Below are positions 20,294-21,499 of a stretch of DNA of 21,499 nucleotides, piece by piece. Source of the DNA: DATFWC01 sp045801465 (lineage in GTDB: Bacteria; Pseudomonadota; Alphaproteobacteria; Rhizobiales; Xanthobacteraceae); the NCBI GenBank assembly GCA_045801465.1, contig JBJMSU010000087.1:1-21499 (forward strand). The letters run 5' to 3'. Each line of letters begins with the position of its first letter. The stretch's first letter is position 1. Both the position numbers and the translations under genes were made by a program. A model generated the notes under the pieces. That model made no database searches, was not told the origin of the DNA, and saw only the letters and a list, made by a program, of their open reading frames with translations.

Positions 20294-21499
20294 ATGCAGC
20301 CCGATTCTGAGCTTTCCGAGGAAGCCAGGACCAACGGACCGGTAGTGACTTCAGCCAATGGGGACGCGGGGGCCGCCGGCGAGTCGGTCGATTTGCACGA
20401 ATTGCTGGAGGCGCTGCAGGCGGTCCGGGTCGGGGATTTTTCCGTACGCCTTCCGGGGGACCGCGTCGGGATCGCCGGCAAGATCGCCGACACGTTCAAT
20501 GAGATCGTCGGCACCAACCAACGCATGGCGCAGCAGCTCGACCGTGTCGGGGCGGTGGTGGGGCGCGAGGGCAAGACCCGGCATCGGGTGAAGTTCGGCC
20601 TCGCGCGCGGCGCCTGGGGCGAGATGGAACAGTCGGTCAATACCCTCATCGACGACCTCCTGTGGCCGACGACCGAAGTCACCCGTGCGATCGCTGCCGT
20701 CGCCCAGGGCGACCTTCTGCAAACCGTGCGTCTCGACGTGGACGGCCGACCTCTCAAAGGCGAATTCCTGCGCTCGGCCACCATCGTCAATACGATGATC
20801 AAGCAGCTCGGCGTGTTCACCTCCGAGGTGACGCGCGTGGCGCGCGAGGTCGGCACCGAGGGCAAGCTCGGCGGGCAGGCTCAGGTCCGCGAGGTGACCG
20901 GGGTGTGGAAAGACCTCACCGAGAGCGTCAACTCGATGGCGAGCAACCTGACGGCTCAGGTTCGCAATATCGCCGAAGTGACCATCGCGGTGGCGAACGG
21001 CGACTTGTCCAAGAAAATCACCGTCGACGTGCGCGGCGAAATCCTCCAGCTCAAGGAAGCCATCAACACCATGGTGGACCAGCTGCGCTCGTTTGCCTCC
21101 GAGGTGACGCGCGTGGCGCGCGAGGTCGGCACCGACGGCAAGCTCGGCGGTCAGGCCATCGTTCCCGGCGTCGCCGGCACCTGGAAGGATTTGACCGACT
21201 CGGTGAACGCCATGTGCGGCAATCTCACCGACCAAGTGCGCAACATCGCCCAGGTGACGACCGCGGTCGCCCGCGGCGACCTCTCGCGCAAGATCACGGT
21301 CGACGTGCGCGGCGAGATCCTCGAGCTCAAGGACACCATCAACACCATGGTGGATCAGCTCAACGCCTTCGCCTCGGAAGTGACCCGCGTTGCGCGCGAA
21401 GTCGGCACCGACGGCAAGCTGGGTGGCCAGGCCGAAGTGGCCGACGTGAGCGGCGTGTGGAAAGACTTAACCGACAGCGTGAACTACATGGCCAGCAAC
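20294..21499 (+). CDS. Multi-HAMP signalling protein, probably a hybrid histidine kinase (3' end outside window)
   Basis: The first 402 residues of a larger protein, cut by the window edge. After an acidic leader (1-35), two diverged HAMP-like segments are followed by near-identical 92-residue HAMP units. Each unit carries SEVTRVAREVGTxGKLGGQA (starting near residues 177, 269 and 361), then VWKDLTxSVNxM, VRNIAxVTxAVAxGDLSxKI and VDVRGEIL. There is no membrane segment before the array, so it is a cytosolic sensor like the fungal Nik1/group III kinases and their bacterial relatives, which usually continue into GAF, histidine kinase and receiver domains. Those domains are beyond the edge, so the kinase assignment rests on the array alone. 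ATG at 20294 has AAGGA eight bases upstream. Osmotic or other stress sensing is suggested by the family. Confidence 0.85.
   Translation, partial: MQPDSELSEEARTNGPVVTSANGDAGAAGESVDLHELLEALQAVRVGDFSVRLPGDRVGIAGKIADTFNEIVGTNQRMAQQLDRVGAVVGREGKTRHRVKFGLARGAWGEMEQSVNTLIDDLLWPTTEVTRAIAAVAQGDLLQTVRLDVDGRPLKGEFLRSATIVNTMIKQLGVFTSEVTRVAREVGTEGKLGGQAQVREVTGVWKDLTESVNSMASNLTAQVRNIAEVTIAVANGDLSKKITVDVRGEILQLKEAINTMVDQLRSFASEVTRVAREVGTDGKLGGQAIVPGVAGTWKDLTDSVNAMCGNLTDQVRNIAQVTTAVARGDLSRKITVDVRGEILELKDTINTMVDQLNAFASEVTRVAREVGTDGKLGGQAEVADVSGVWKDLTDSVNYMASN
20821..21499 (+). repeat. 276-base tandem repeat encoding HAMP units
   Basis: The segment beginning CTCCGAGGTGACGCG at 20821 recurs at 21097 and, with a few changes, at 21373, an exact period of 276 bases (92 codons). 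Similarity at DNA level is high, which allows unit gain or loss by recombination. The array runs past the window edge. Confidence 0.85.

Noticed and set aside
20351..21348. Long antisense frames opposite the HAMP array
   Set aside because: They mirror the 276-base repeat and have no family features; the + strand frame is the clear HAMP coding frame.

Overview
The window is GC-rich DNA of alphaproteobacterial type, most likely Hyphomicrobiales (Rhizobiales). The evidence is a DUF6894 protein, a Crp/Fnr regulator of rhizobial type, a DUF2293 protein, an EcfG-like ECF sigma factor, and EcfG-type promoters (GGAAC-N16/17-CGTT). I see no tRNA, rRNA, CRISPR array, insertion sequence or phage gene.

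Layout. Left edge (1-1846): about 500 bases without a convincing gene, then a DUF6894 protein and a Crp/Fnr regulator on the + strand. Centre (2030-17944): fifteen consecutive minus-strand genes that form a carbohydrate-assembly cluster. Right edge (18203-21499): a small conserved protein, an ECF sigma factor and a partial multi-HAMP signalling protein on the + strand, with a DUF2293 protein facing them.

The cluster appears to hold three transcription units. Unit 1 (17944 to 11395): inositol-3-phosphate synthase, histidine phosphatase, CgeB-like glycosyltransferase, sugar nucleotidyltransferase, methyltransferase, a TIM-barrel glycosidase-like protein and phosphopentomutase. Unit 2 (11211 to 3268): two NAD-dependent sugar epimerases/dehydratases, a B12-binding radical SAM protein, a GT4 glycosyltransferase and three tandem CgeB-like glycosyltransferases. 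Unit 3 (3064 to 2030): UDP-glucuronate decarboxylase. Nine junctions inside units 1 and 2 are 4-base overlaps of the ATGA/GTGA type, so translation is probably coupled. The gene set resembles one I remember being called the 'rhizo-twelve' system in protein-family naming; its product is not known to me.

How the parts may work together. Inositol phosphate, activated sugars (including a UDP-xylose route) and pentose phosphates would feed five glycosyltransferases. A methyltransferase and a cobalamin/radical SAM enzyme would modify the product. None of the fifteen proteins has an evident signal peptide or membrane segment, and there is no flippase, polymerase or exporter gene. A soluble or cytoplasmically finished oligosaccharide or glycoside therefore fits better than an exported polysaccharide. 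Two units have an exact EcfG-type promoter and the third a one-base variant, which points to control by the general stress response; an EcfG-like sigma factor is encoded less than 1 kb beyond unit 1. The most unusual single gene is the TIM-barrel protein at 12638-13570, whose two halves are in reversed order, as in a circular permutation.
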